DNA of 64,000 bases from Cyanoderma ruficeps (GCA_008694505.1 VZDJ01000623.1:18409754-18473753), one strand, 5' to 3'. Shown: positions 12,704-25,962, numbered from the stretch's first letter. Notes: a model not told the origin generated them from the letters alone. Translations and numbers: made by a program.

Positions 12704-13381
12704 CTATCTTACCGCTAACATGGTCGTGGGCTTCAGGACCTGGTTGACATTGCGAAGTAGTGTCCATCTGCCCTGGTCTCTCTCCTGATCTTCCACCACC
12801 ACCTCAGGGCATGGCTGCACGAAAACAACTTTCTTCTTCTTCAACATCTCCAGAACTTTGCGGTGGTATTTGTCCCTCTCTCTGCTCTCTACGTGTATTC
12901 CACCATGAATGCCCGAGCACGGTGGCCGGTTTGCTCTAGACCCGCGGCATGACCATGCCTGCTGCTCACGGGACACCCTCTGACCTGATTCACAATATGG
13001 CTCTTGGTAAAGATCTTCTCCTAGCAGGAAAATTTCCACGCACCAGCCATGGTCCTCCTCTGGCCAGCTGGCACGCTCACTGTATATGACCAGCCCTGAG
13101 GGAATCTCAAACTTTGCTTCTCTTCACTTAAATTCTTCCAGTCTCTCCAGCACGGGCTGATACTCGGTCAAGGACCTGAAGGACACTGCAACTACCCGTT
13201 CATGAAAAACAACTGCAGGATTAACAGGAAACCTCTTCATTTCCCCAGGAGTTCTCTCTGTTACCTTCCTTTCTTAGTGAAATATATCGTCTGCCAGCTT
13301 GAGGACTTTCAGCACAGAACACTCTGGGATACTTATTAATCCACAAATGCAGTCAGTCCCCATGCAACACATGGCATTTAA
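12704..13381 (-). pseudogene. Unrecognised degenerate coding-like frame with two internal stops
   Basis: One minus-strand frame runs about 226 codons from 13381 to a TAG at 12704-12706, with internal stops only at 13274-13276 (TAA) and 13124-13126 (TGA). Random sequence would give about ten stops. The reading has protein-like composition, for example PAVVFHERVVAVSFRSLTEY upstream, SERASWPEEDHGWCVEIFLL after the second stop, and a basic ERDKYHRKVLEMLKKKKVVF segment. It ends at a donor-like GCG|GTAAGA. I do not recognise the family. No poly(A) tail or flanking duplication is visible. It could be a decayed retrocopy, an old exon cluster of a lost gene, or a domesticated or repeat-derived fragment. 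It is not part of MYO7A. Confidence 0.4.
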
Positions 13382-14046
13382 TTAACCTAATACCTTTACA
13401 TACCAAATTAACCAAAGCGTAGTGGGAACTCAAAACCAGAGCCCATCTGCATTTTCTTTAAACTGATCGCCTTGAGTAGATCCATAGCAACTGAATTTTA
13501 AATAATTGAGTGGAAGGTGTTCAGTGCAGCACGGCCTCCGTGCCTATAGGTGAGAGGAGAGCTCGTGCTGTGGGTGAAAATGGGCTCAGTACAAGGACCA
13601 CAGAGATAATCAGCCTGCTCTGACTCTACACCTGCCAGCTCCACAGACCCATTTCTGCAATCACTCCTCTATAAGAAGGACTGTTCTAGTAAGGACTAAT
13701 CAGGACCACTGGCCAAACCAGAAGAACACAAGGCATTTTAAAGTCATCTCGGATTTGCTTTTCTCTTGTCCTATATTAGATACACTTGAAATTTCTCATT
13801 TTCATCTAAGAAAGGCTTTTCTGGTCATTTGGAGAATTTCAGACCACTATAGCTAGGCCCCAATTTTTTCCATTAAAATTCTGAATCTAAAGCAGTGCCA
13901 TTTATAGAGACCAGAGAAACGCATGACTAGATAAAACAGTGCAGCTGCTAAGACATTCTCCTTTATCACTGTTTTAATGCAAAACTCTACTGATGCCTTG
14001 ATTCCATGGGGTTTTGAATCCATTTGTCCACAAAGAACAGAGCACA

Positions 14047-14166
14047 GGGACATGGTTTTGGTATTATACAAACATAACCGATTGGTATGCCTGGCAGTGT
14101 TAGGTTAATGGTTGGATTCAGTGATCTTAGAGATCTTTTCCAACCTTAATGATTCTGTGATTTTAT
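14047..14166 (+). repeat. CR1 LINE 3' fragment
   Basis: The plus strand carries a CR1 tail: GGGACATGG near 14048, GGTTAATGGTTGGATTC, GATCTTAGAGATCTTTTCC and AACCTTAATGATTCTGTGAT. It is short and 5'-truncated. Confidence 0.8.
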
Positions 14167-17100
14167 ATGCTTGGAGGAAAGCTTTTTAGGTAAAGGAGGG
14201 CTTCATAGGTACCCTTCATGGGACACAGTCTCCAAGGACAGTAGCAGGTCATGGGTACACTAAACCCAGAATGAGCTAGTTCTGCTCATCCATGAGCCCC
14301 AGTGACAAAAGCGAGGCAACCCTTGCTCAAAAGGCAGGTGACATTGTAGGTTTAAACTATATTACACAGCCCTGGCACACTAAGGTGTATAGTTCTTGTA
14401 GCTGTGCAGGAAAAGTAAGGAAGAGATCATGTCTCATGGATAAGAAGCCAGGTGAAGCTTCATTAGATGGATGTTCACCAAAGAAGCAAGTAAAAATGTA
14501 CATGAGGCATGACAGCAATGCAGGGAGAAGGGAACAGAGTGAATGTAGCAATTCCAAGGGAGATGTCTACCTCCTGCATGACCTAGTGCTGTGAATGACT
14601 GCAGTTTTGCTCCCCTAGAAAGTAGAAGATAGATGTCAAATCGAAGCCAAAAAACAATGAGAGGATCCATGTGGAAGGAAAGACTGATTAAATATATATA
14701 AAGGGGCCCACAGGATGGGGTCTTTGGATTTGAGTGGGGTCCTACAGAGGCTCTTTATTCACCAGAACACCTTTCCTCACTCCTGTGCCACAGAAACTGG
14801 AGCAGTGTGGGAGCAGCAGATTCAAGAGAGTACCTGGAGTATTTATCTCACCTCGCACTGGCGCAGACAATAGCTCAGCCATACCCTGTACCATATTTCC
14901 AAGGCTGTGTATCCCGGTGTGCTGCCAAGGAGTAAGCTAAGGAGCAGAAGACTGCAATGATTCGCCCTAGGTTATCCTTGGAATAGGATCCAAAGGACAG
15001 ATGGGACCCTAGAGGGCTGAATCCTGCCTCTGCAGTCCTGTTATGTGAGTGTGCTTATTTTTCTCCTGGCACTGGGGCTGCTGAAGATCTGTAATTTCAC
15101 ACACTACCACTATATTTTTTGCATTGCTCCTCTGCTAGCAGCAGATTTTCTGGGGACGCTTAGGCAGAGTCACCCGTGTCAGCCTGGCATTTGCAGTGAG
15201 GTCTGCCTGAATGACCCGAGTCTGCTGCCTCCTGGAAATGGGAAACCCCATTCCTTGGAAGGGATGACCCTGCTTGGAAACCAGCCTCCCTTCTCTATGC
15301 ATCAAGAGGCAGAACAACAGCACTGAGCCTCCTGTCAGCCTGCTTTTTCTGAGGGGATGTGCTATGCCTTATGTGGGAAACAAATAAACACACTTAGTAC
15401 AATAAGGGGAGGGCCACAGTGGAGGAAAATAAACCTTTAGCTGGCTGGCAGCCTGTCAGCAATGCCATCCGGTTTAGATTACAGCTCCCCAGGGTAACAT
15501 TAGACCCTTCCCTGCAGAGACAGAAGTATGAGCCAGAAGAGCCATGCTGGACCCTGCTCTGATGATTTACTACACCTCTGCAGCAGCAGGCACAGCTGAG
15601 ATCAAGGTCCTGCTGTGACACGCTTTGTGCATATTCATAGTAAGGGGTAAATATTTATCCTAAATAATTGATGTGACACAGACAATAAGTTTACACTGCT
15701 GCTGAGGCCTGAGCTCCCATTAAGTGCCACTGCAACGGTATGGACCTTATTTCTGGAGAAAGAAGGGAAATTCCACCTGCAGGAAGCACCCTCACATCAT
15801 GTGAAACACCTAATTTAGTGAAAGCTTGGGTTTCTTTGTCTGTTTTTCAGTCCCAAAGAATATGCATCAGACACTACCAGGGCTGAAGAAGTGTTCTTGA
15901 ATCAATTATTATTTTGCAGCTAGCACTGAAAAGCAAAGTGATTCAGTGACAAAAGGTCAGGTAAACTCAACTAACCCAGTGTTCACTTCTCAGCAAGACA
16001 TCCAGACCTTTGCTGGATGATCATCCCTTTCAAACAAACTATCCTAGCCTCACCTACCCTATTCTACTTTCAAGGGGGAAAAAAGAGGAACTTCTGTGGT
16101 CACCAAAGCAGATATTTAACTAGGTCAGATGATGCTGACCTAAAGGAGTGTGTTAAGAGGACAGTTTGGAGCTACAAAACCACAGTACATGTGTCCAAGG
16201 CTAGCTAGGTGGCTCCTACCCATTGCATGGATACTGAAAATCCTTAAGGGCTGATAATCAGGTAAACTGCTGAAGGATATGGAAAAATCAGTGGTTAGCA
16301 GAGGCTGCCTATGGACTCAGGCCTGGAGTTACTCCCTGCAGCTCTAAAACTTGTTTTTCTAAAATAAGGAAGATGACACCCTGCAGAATGACTGTTGATG
16401 CACTGCATGGGCCAAATGTTATCTGTGGGCCATACCTCTGACAACTGATGTAAACCAACCTGTTTGTGTGTTTGTGCAGTTGTATGTTGTTTGTTTTTTT
16501 TCTTATGGAAACAGACACAATCACATATTCAGGCTTCTAGAGCTGAGTCCTTTACTCCCTCCCTGCTCATCTCTGAAGAAAAAAATCCTTAGTGCACATG
16601 ACACCAGTGCAAATACAGGGTATTCCCCCAGCTTCAAATTTCTGTGTGATTCAGAGAGCACACTGAAATCCAAATGTACTGGTGCACTGCAGCTGATTAT
16701 GCCAGTTAGGACTTGCAGCAGCTACCTGAATCCTTCAGACAGCAGCATGTCTATGCTGTACTAAAAACACATATCATCACCTCTAGATATCACCTGTCTG
16801 ATTCAGTTCAGCTCTCGATTACACAGGTGTACCCTGCTCAGTTTAATGCAGCTCCTCCTGGATTCACAGCTGTGCAACCCAAGGGAGAATCAGGACTGCT
16901 CATCTCTATTCTTTTCACTCATCTTTAGTTGTGCATTTGCCACTATCATCAGGAAGAGGTAGAAAAGGAAGAAAAAGCTTGCATTTTTGCTTGATAGCAA
17001 ATGATAACGTAGAGGAGAAGTGCACATGCTGGTAGCTGGTAACACTAATAATTTTGCTGCTTCAAAGTAGATTCCATTCACAATTTCTTGTAGCACATCA

Positions 17101-18169
17101 GGCACCAGCTGTCAGCCAAGGTAACGAGCTACACACAAAGGCTTCCTGAAGCAAGGGGAGAGATACAAGAGCAGTTGCTAAATAATTCAATAATTGATGC
17201 ACTGCTTACTCGCCCTGTAACTCCGATACTGACAGGAGTGAAAAAACCTCCCACAAATGTCGCACTCATCCCAAGATTTTCCCATTTGGTGCTGAGGGAT
17301 AGTCAAAGGCTCTGGGAGCAAAAATGAATGACTTAGTTGGATTTACCAGGGTGCAACCCAGTGTGGTGTAATGAGGCTCAGCTCCCAGTGATGCTTGACC
17401 TCTTCCCTGGCTTTTGGCAAGGAGCTTGTTGTTGACTGTTTGGGACCTCTTGGCTCAGGAGAGGAGTTTAAGCATGCAGACAAACACGGAGATAGAAGAT
17501 TTAATCCGTGACTCCTATGGCATTACGGTCACGGGTGAAGAATCCGGCAATCCGTTGATGCTACAAGCAGATTAGGCTGTCCTTGGGTGTCACCCACCCA
17601 AAAGCCATGCCAGAGCCCTGCCTATCAGGTCTCATACAAAAAGCTGATGGATGCCGCTTGGGATGTGATTGAAAAATCTGCTAAGATGCAGAAGTGGAAC
17701 AGGAAATTAAGACTGAGCCCTTTAACCCCATGGCCGGGTCCTGTCCTAAATGCACATGGAAGAAATCCAAATGAAGACGAGAGAGCAATCATAAGAAGTA
17801 CAAATCTGGAAAACTGGATTGAGGGAAAATAAAAACAGGAGGAATTAGAAGGGGAGCACTTTAGGATGGGAGCACATAATTCAGTACTGTTTGACCAAGA
17901 TGTATTCCTTCAGGTCCTAGGAGTAAGAGGTTGCTGGGTACCACTCTGGGAGCTTTCAGATCCACTTGAAATCTGTCAGGAAGAGTCAACCCCATAGCCC
18001 CAGAGAACCAAGGGTGCAGCTAAATCTTTCTTAGTTTATAATAGCAGGCATGATGGAAACTCCTTGCCTTTTCCCACCCAGAATTAAACACTTTGGATAT
18101 TTTTCAATAAATGAATGTTGTTATATATGTCAAGTTTTAGGAAGATGATATTGAGGGAATGCCATCTCC

Positions 18170-19140
18170 TTCTCTAAGCAGAGTTTGGGAGGGATGCTGG
18201 TTCCAACAGGTCCCTAAGGTTGGACAATGCCACTCGGGTATCTGCTCCCATCCCTTTGATGCTACCAAGCTCTAAGGATGAGAACCTTAAGGACGAGATA
18301 CCACCAGAGGGACAAGCTTGAGTAGTGCACCCATGGGAACCTCATGAGGTTCAACAAGGCCAAGTGCTAGGTGTTGCAACTGGGTCAGAGTACCCCCAGT
18401 GCCCATACAGGCTGGGGGATAAAGGGATTGAGAGCAACACTGAGAAGGACAAGATGGATGAGAAACTGGACATTACCCAACAGTGTGCACTGGCAGCCCA
18501 GAATTCCAACTGCATCCTGGAGTGCATCCCCAGCAGTGTGGCCACAGGCCAAGGGAGGGTGTTCTTTCCCCTCACCTCTATTCTGGTAAGACCCTACCTG
18601 TTCTGGGGTCCCCAGCATACGAAGGACATGGATCTGCTGGAATGAGACCAGAGGCAGTCAGGACAATGCTCAGAAGGCTGGAGAACCTCTGCTACGGAGA
18701 CAACCTAAGAGAGTTAGGGTGTTCAGTTTGGAGACGTTCCAGGAAGGCCTTAGAGCCTCCACCGTACCTAAAGAAGATCCAAGCGAAAGCTGGAAAAGGA
18801 CTTTTGATAAGGGCATGTAGTGATATGACAAGGGGGAATTGAAGTAGGGTTGATTTAGGCTACAAGAAAGCACAGACAAACCTTTTAGCAGGAAAAGGAA
18901 GTAAGGGTTACAAACTAAAAGAAGAGAGATTTAGACTAGATGTTAGGAAGAAGTTAATTTTCAATGAGAGTGGTGAAACACTGGTGCAGATTGCTCAGAA
19001 AGGGGGTGGATACTCCACCCCTGGAAACTTTCAAGACCAGGTTGGACAGGCCTCTGCACAACCTGATGCACTTGAAGATGTCTGTGCTCATTATAAGGGC
19101 TCTGGACCAGATCAGCCTTAAAGAATCTGTGATTTTTTTC
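18170..19140 (+). repeat. CR1 LINE, longer copy (about 1 kb)
   Basis: This is the longest CR1 in the window. Recognisable segments are the ORF2-end region around 18200-18600 (GGTTCAACAAGGCCAAGTGC, then a degraded TTGGACAATG-type block upstream), the TTAGACTAGATGTTAGGAAG block near 18930, GGTTGGACAGGCCTCTGCAC near 19040, and a worn end at TCTGTGATTTTTTT near 19125. Overlapping short open frames here are relics of the CR1 polymerase region and are frameshifted. An LTR lies about 45 bases beyond its 3' end. Confidence 0.8.
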
Positions 19141-19183
19141 TTTGATTTGATCCCCAGTGGACCAACTCAGGGCATTAACCCAA

Positions 19184-19641
19184 TGATGCCTTAAGTTTAA
19201 CTTTCATATTTTTCAGATTCTGTGCTGCCTAGGGGTGCAGTTCTGAGCCTTATGTTAAGTGTCAGCCAGCTCTCTCCACAGAGCAGGTAGACAAAACAAA
19301 CCTTTTCCCTACTGAAGACCAAGGACAATGAGTACAAGTCTCAGACCCAAAAGCATAAACACCAGTGGACTGAAGAGAGAAAACAAGAAGGATGGGACCT
19401 CACAACCTGAAGCTGTAACTACACAAATAAACCCCAATATGCAAATGGACCAATACTTATAAAAGTATAAGGCCTCATGACCAGTCGTGCATTTTTGTGA
19501 CCATTTCAAGTCCACCTTGAGTGTAGTCCCAGCCAGGCTCTTGTCCTGCCCAAGGCATACCCTTAAAGGCCTTTCAATAAATACCTACTTTATTCTCTAT
19601 CTCTGTCCAGTCTCTGTTCCATGTCAGCCTCCCCAGAAGCA
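19184..19641 (+). repeat. Endogenous retroviral LTR, copy 1
   Basis: This 458-bp element closely matches the copy at 22623-23079. It starts TGATGCCTTAAG, has a TATA-type ATAAAAGTATAAGGC near 19459, a CAATAAA polyadenylation motif near 19576, and ends near AGAAGCA. TG start, CA end, promoter and poly(A) motif in order identify an LTR. The flanks show no matching duplication, and no primer-binding site or gag-like frame follows, so a solo or truncated LTR fits best. The sequence downstream is ordinary intron with a CR1 fragment. Confidence 0.7.
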
Positions 19642-21107
19642 TTTTCATGTGTTTCTGCGAAGTGTTTTGCTGGTTTAGTCCCTGAACTGACCCCCCAGGC
19701 AAAAAGCAAAGCCCCAGTACAGGAGCAGGAAGAGCAACAAGAACACAGAGCTAGCTGCATGGCCAGGGGAGTGGAGCTGCTGCCTGTGAGATACCTGCTG
19801 TGGCATCCCAGAGCAGAGCTGCTGGAGGCTCCGCCACACTCCAGGATGAGCTTTATTCCCTGGATGAAGGCAGAGAACTGTTCGATTTGATTCATTAAAG
19901 CAGAATCCCAGCTGATGAGCATGAGAGCTACAGGACTATGTAACAGATGGAGGTAAATAGGTATGTCTACAAAACGTTGCTCTGCCTCTGAGGCATACAG
20001 CCTTTTCAAGATCACAATGATTCACAGAAAGGACAGTTCGAATTACATTGTACAGTACTGATTAAGGGGGAAAATAATAAAAAAAGATGATGATACACAG
20101 AAATGTAAATTGGAAGGGATGTTTCTAATCCTGGCTCATGCAGACTGTTCAAAGGAGCCTAAAAACAACCACATGAATTTAATTGTTTTGGCTGATTTTA
20201 TTCCTTTGGAAACAAACAATATTTTTCCACCATCTGCGATAAAAATATCTTTTACTTTTCACACGCAACCTGTCAAAACGTCTTTCAGAGTCTTAGCTTT
20301 ATCTTCCATGCTGTGGGAAGATGCTTTCTGCTTAATTTCTTTACTTCAGGCTCTCCTTTGCTCCTCCCTGCCTTTTCACCACCTCACTGAGACCTAGTCT
20401 GCAATTAGGTCCTGTGTACCTAATAGATGTGGGACTAATTGCAATCTGCACAGCAATTCCTGCATAAACGAAGATGCAGACTTAGTACAAAGAAGTGCTT
20501 AATTGTACTGCAAATATATTATTTTCCTATATAGTAGTAGTCTATACTTGTGTAAATGCAATTTTCCCAGCAGAAATGTGTCTGTGCTAAGGGTCTGCAT
20601 TAGCCAAAGTCACACTGATCTGTCTAGACAAACCCTATTACTTAAACAGAATATCTCATCTTTGTATATATGGACAGAAAAGGGAGTAATGCTACTTTTC
20701 CTTGATTGCCACACCAGATCTGAGCAGATCTATCCTTTTTGCACACCATCTATGCTTACCCACCAAGGGTTGTGATGATTACGGAGGAGACTGAGGGGAT
20801 CTGGAGGGAGATTATTTTGCACCTCAGAGAGCAGCATCCTGAGGGAGTTTGTGATATGACTGTTGAAGAGAGATGCTGGATGTGTTTGAAAAGCCAGCCC
20901 CCGAGAGGAATGGATGGAAGGAGAGGAATGGATAAAAAATAACTGAAAACAAACAAACTATGCTGGCAATGCTTGTGATGCAATTCAAAATATCTCAATA
21001 CTGGTCTTTGTTCCTTTGGTGCCAGCAACAAAGGTACAGAGATGATGCAATACAAGTAGTGTCATTCCAAAAGGAGAAAAGACACTTCAAGATGTAAAAA
21101 TCCTGGG

Positions 21108-21355
21108 TTTAGATTAGGTTTAGATTAGGTATCAGGAAAAAAGTCTTGACAGTGAGGGTGGTGAGGCACTGGAAGAGGTTGCCCAGTGAAGGTGTGGCAG
21201 TCCCAAACCCAGAAGTGTTGAAGGCCAGGTTGGGTGGGACTTTGAGCAACCTGATCCAGTGGAAGGTGTCCCTGTCCCTTGAAGAGGATTGTAATGAGAT
21301 GACCTTTGGGGTCTCTTCCAAGCCAAACCATTCTATGATACTATGATTCTATGCA
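21108..21355 (+). repeat. CR1 LINE 3' fragment
   Basis: This is a clear CR1 3' end. GGTTTAGATTAGGT appears twice in tandem near 21109, followed by ATCAGGAAAAAAGTCTTGAC, GGAAGAGGTTGCCCAGTGAA and a terminal CTATGATACTATGATTCTAT. It sits between the two LTR copies. Confidence 0.9.
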
Positions 21356-22618
21356 AAAAACATCTTGAGAATGTGAAGCACATGGTTCTTTTTTCATAAT
21401 GAAACAGAAAACAAAAGAATCCTGCGAGTACCTATCAAAACCCATATTTCATTACTTGCTTTGTGGTTTTGAAGACTCCAGAGTTGCCTCTGTGCAAGAT
21501 CACCTTGAAAAGAAAACTCAGAGCAGGTTGCTAATTGCAACCTCTTGCCTGGATTCTTCAGTCCCTCTGCCTACAGTATTGGAAAAACTCTACCACAGTG
21601 CTGTTGGTGGGTCCCTCTGAGGGAGGAGGTGGACCAGCTGCAGGTCTGCGCAGCACAATACCAGCCCCATCTGCTGTAACTCTCTGGAATTACCAAATGC
21701 ATCAGGAGACTTGTCTCTGATGATTTCTCCATGGGTTTTAATTAAAGTTTGGTGCTAATAGTGTATGAAATTCCAGAAGGCTCTGGAACAGAGGACAATC
21801 TGGCTTGTCAAGGGTCTGAAGGGACCAGCTGGCAAGTTCAGCTAGACAAACTGCAGAGGTTGCAAACAGAGGTGAAGTGGAGTTTTGAGGCTGGCACGAG
21901 ATGATAGAGATTGGGACAACCATCACTGTTCAAATCACACCTGCAGTTGCCAGATGCAGCCAAGACAGTCGACTTATTGGATCAGGACACACACAGATGT
22001 GCACTGTGGATGCCTTCAAACTGTGAGCTTAGGACAGCTTTACAGGTAATGGTTTAGAGCTTGTCGGGCACACACTGAAGAGACCTGGCCTTCAGAAAGT
22101 GACCATGAACCAGACATCAGTCCTTTTTACACATATGAGGCCAGAAAGCTGTCTCAAAATGCAAGTCCCACCAAATAAGTCCCAGCCACTGCACACAAAG
22201 CAATAGTCACAGCTCGGAAAAGGAATTTGGACCGATTTCTTACATGAAATTTTTAAGGAATGGGAGCTGGTAAGATTGCCAGAGGAATAAGACTTTCATA
22301 GGGCATCCTGAACTCTAGTAGCTAGAAGAATGAAACCATAAAAGAAATAAGCTTGGCATTTTCTCACAGCAAAAAATTCCTGTAGATTTGGTATTTCTTA
22401 TATTCCTCATGGATATTTATTACATGTACAGTCCATTCTGCATAAGCTGCACAAGGGCGATACGGCCTCCAAAACCCATTTTGAGAAGGGTTGCATTACA
22501 AATAGGTTTTCTTAAATGTTACTCATGGAACCAAAATTTTGGTTCACTTGGGGGGTTTTCAGGGAGCCTAGAGGCTTCTTCAGAAACTGGCAGCTAATGG
22601 GCACTCATATGCAAACCC

Positions 22619-23083
22619 AAATTGATACCTTAAGTTTTAACTTTAACTTCCATGTTTTTCAGATTCTGTGCTGCCTAGGGGTGCAGTTCTGAGCCTCATG
22701 TTAAGTGCTAGTAAGCTCTCTTCACAGAGACAAAACAAACCTTTTCCCTACTGAAGACCAAGGACAAGTGCAAGTATCAGGCCCAAAAGCATAAACACCA
22801 GTGGACTGAAGAGAGAAAACAAGAAGGATGAGATCTCATAACCTGAAGCTGTAACTGGATAATTAAACTCCAATATGCAAATAGACCAAAACTTATAAAA
22901 GTATAAGGCCTCATGACCAGTCGTGCATTTTTGTGACCATTACAAGTCCACCTTGGGTGTAGCCCTGGCCGGGCTCTTGTGCTGCCCAAGGTGTACCCTT
23001 AAAGGCCTTTCAATAAATACCTACTTTATTCTCTATCTCTGTCCAGTCTCTGTTTCAGGTCAGTCTTCCCAAGGCATCAAAAT
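22619..23083 (+). repeat. Endogenous retroviral LTR, copy 2, with 4-bp target duplication
   Basis: The LTR proper is 22623-23079 (457 bp). It begins TGATACCTT and ends AAGGCATCA, near-perfect inverted termini (copy 1 has the exact TGATGCCTT complement). AAAT occurs immediately before (22619-22622) and immediately after (23080-23083), a 4-bp target-site duplication. Internal TATA-like and CAATAAA motifs occupy the same places as in copy 1. A private duplication at both edges means this copy behaves as a solo LTR and not as the 3' LTR of a provirus that starts at copy 1. Confidence 0.75.
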
Positions 23084-25920
23084 CATGTGAAGGGAAATTA
23101 ATTTGTGTAAATAATACTCATCAATTTTATACTTGCTTTGAGAAACTCAATAATTGCCATATGGCTTTAATTTTGAGACTGCCAAGAATATTGTCATATA
23201 GATATATTAATTAAGCCTATGTTTCAGGAATTAGCTGACAGTATCAGCATGGAAATATGGTTAATGCTGCCACTGCATTTTGCTAGATGCAAATGTTGTT
23301 TAATTTCCAGCATCTATGTAATTGGAAAGACTGCCTGTTTGGCTCACACCAAATCTAGCAATTTTATGGGGCAAAGGAGCAGTAAAATGCCCTCACAGAC
23401 TGATTTGTAGATCATGAAAATTCGATGTGTGACCTTAAGAGTCATTTGCCTGTAACGGTGCTGGCAATAAAATGCCTGGATGGTTGGTAGGGGAGGCACA
23501 TAAATTGCTCACATTGCATTTCCACAGGCTGTACAAAAGGCTTTGAGTCACAGTGGCAAATCACTGTCTCAGAAAGGTGTTTTTCCTAACCTTAAAACCA
23601 AACATCATTTGCTTCTTTCTTCAGCACACAGGATAAGCCAACCTCTTCTTCTCCTGGGTTCTGCTAAAGTGGCTCTGAGGAAAGGATGGAGGACATCTCT
23701 TTCTTAGTAGAAGAGTTGGGAGGGAGCAGTACTATCAGGATGCAAGTGGAATTGCCTCAGGCCGGACATGCAAATGGGTGTGCAAGGCTAAGGCACACCA
23801 AAGGACTATCTATGGTAGGTAGCATCTTGCTTTGTCCAGTGGCCCATGAGGTTGCCTAGGGCAGAGCACCACAGGTTGGCTGAGATACTTCATTTAAATC
23901 CTTCTTTGGTCCAAAATTAAGGAGACACCAAATCCAGTGGTGGGTAGGTTCAGAAAATAGCCGTGAAGGTGGATGAAAAGTAAAGACATTGTACAAGTGC
24001 TTGGAAGGGAGATGCATTAGGGACTGCTAACTAAATAAGTCACATCAGGAAATAACCAGGCTGAAAAGTCAGAGGTGAAGGCCACAAAATTAGCTGAAGG
24101 ATAGGAAAATATTTTGGGGAAATAACAGTGTATGCTTACTAGTCCCTTGGTGTTCAGCAACAGTCATTTTGGATACAGAATGCCAACTGGGACAGATCTG
24201 GGTCTGAACAAATCTGAACATTTGGTATACATTCCCAACTTCAGCCCACTGTAACTCTCCTAAGAATTTTATAATAGCTTCTGTTCAGGAAGAGAAATCC
24301 TTATAAATTACATCTGGTGAAGTCCTCACCTTTCACAAAAATTGCCTTAAGGAGGACGAAATCCTCGTAAACACTTAAGACTGACCTTCGCCCAGTGCAA
24401 GAAAGCAGTTGGTTTTCTTTGCCAATGCCACCTCCCTTGTGCCACCTCCCAGACAGGGCTGATTGGCAAAGCAGAGATGAAGAGGACTTATCCACCATCC
24501 TACCACCTTCCCATGTTTGTAAAACTTATCCATGCGGGTGTGGCCAACAGGGAAAGGGCAATCCCCTTACAATGCAACATTGATGCACAACCCCTGCAGG
24601 AGCTGGGCAGTACTGCTGACCACTAGAGCAGTATATGTAAATATGTCCAGGGGCAGCAAAATGGAAACGCTAAAGTATCAGAATACAAATTCCCAAGTCC
24701 CAGTCCTCACTTACTCATCTCATTCCTCCACTGTCAAAAGCCCCAGCAGAATTATCTAAAGTGGCAGCTGGCTCACTGGCCTATCTCAGCTTATCTCACT
24801 CTCAGTACTGAATTTTCTTTGTTTTAAAATAGATTTTGAATTCTTTTTCAGAAGTTTCCTTTCGTGAATTCAAACAAACATCTATATTATCTGACTATTT
24901 TGGCTACATTTATGAACCAACTCAAAATAGATTTATTCTTCAAAAATTCTCACTATAAATTTTCCTTAGAGATTGCGATTTCACCAAAACATGTAGTGCA
25001 ACAGCAAAAAAATATAAACAAAGCTTTCAGGGAAAACACTTGCATTTTGCTGAAGTCTGACATGGACAGTATAATTTTGCTGTTCTTATTGGAATTCTGT
25101 CTCCAAATTCAACTTTTAATTTCAATGGAAATATTTTATTTATTGACTAGGAAAATACATCCTGACAGATATCCTCTATACCCCCATCTCAACTTTCTCC
25201 TATGAAAGAAATGCCATTTTTCAATTTGTGCTGTTGGAAAAGGTCCGTCATTGCTTTTCTCCCCCTGGGCCCCAGGAGATGTGCTCAGCCTCTTGAACCT
25301 GATTGCAAAAGCCAGAGCTAAGTGGGTTTCTCTAGGAAAATTGCTGTCAAGTCTGCTCTGTGCTAGCAAAGGATGCTGTGTCTTGAAAAGGGAATTAATT
25401 TTATACCACAAGAGCCAAATCTTTCACTGGTGTACATTGGAGTCATGTCACAGAAATGTCTGTAACCCCAAATCCATGAAATGGTATGGGGCCCCTTTTT
25501 AATACCTTGCTGTCAAACGTTTTTCAATCTTGCAAGAGGAATTTGATGAAGAGGAAAGTCTCCTCGAACAGGGAGAGACACCAGCCTGATACACAGCCTT
25601 TTGTACAAGGAGAAGACAGCAAACGTGGTCCCAAACTGAGGATGTCACATCACAAACACTCCTTACAGCAGACACGTTGGCCTAAATGTCTACCTTCTAC
25701 TCAAATCCCTCCAGCTGTCAGTCCCTATATATCCCACCTGAGAACTGACCTGAGTAAAAATAATAGGAAAAAAGAGAAATCATAACTTATGTAACATTTT
25801 TAGAAGCACATGGGAATCATATGATTTTGGGGAAATTCTGGACAAGATGGTCCAGTTAAGAGCTGTCTCAACCATCTGGGACAGAGTGGAGGGCAGACAA
25901 AGGCAGGTGGGTATGAGGGC

Positions 25921-25962
25921 ATGGGGATGGGATGGGATGGGACGGGACAGGACGGGNGATGG
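25921..25962 (+). repeat. GGGAT/GGGAC short tandem tract with one ambiguous base
   Basis: About eight G-run units of 5 bases (GGGAT passing into GGGAC) are visible. The base at 25957 is N. Four or more G3 runs with 2-base spacers make this a candidate G-quadruplex on the plus strand. The N most likely marks uncertainty in the assembly of the repeat. Confidence 0.8.

Noticed and set aside
17440..17830. Possible old exon or conserved element (81-codon plus-strand frame at 17587-17832)
   Set aside because: The frame is short, shows no family resemblance and has no clear splice sites.
19642..22618. Provirus body between the two LTR copies
   Set aside because: No primer-binding site, polypurine tract or gag/pol-like frame was seen, a CR1 sits inside, and copy 2 has its own AAAT duplication.
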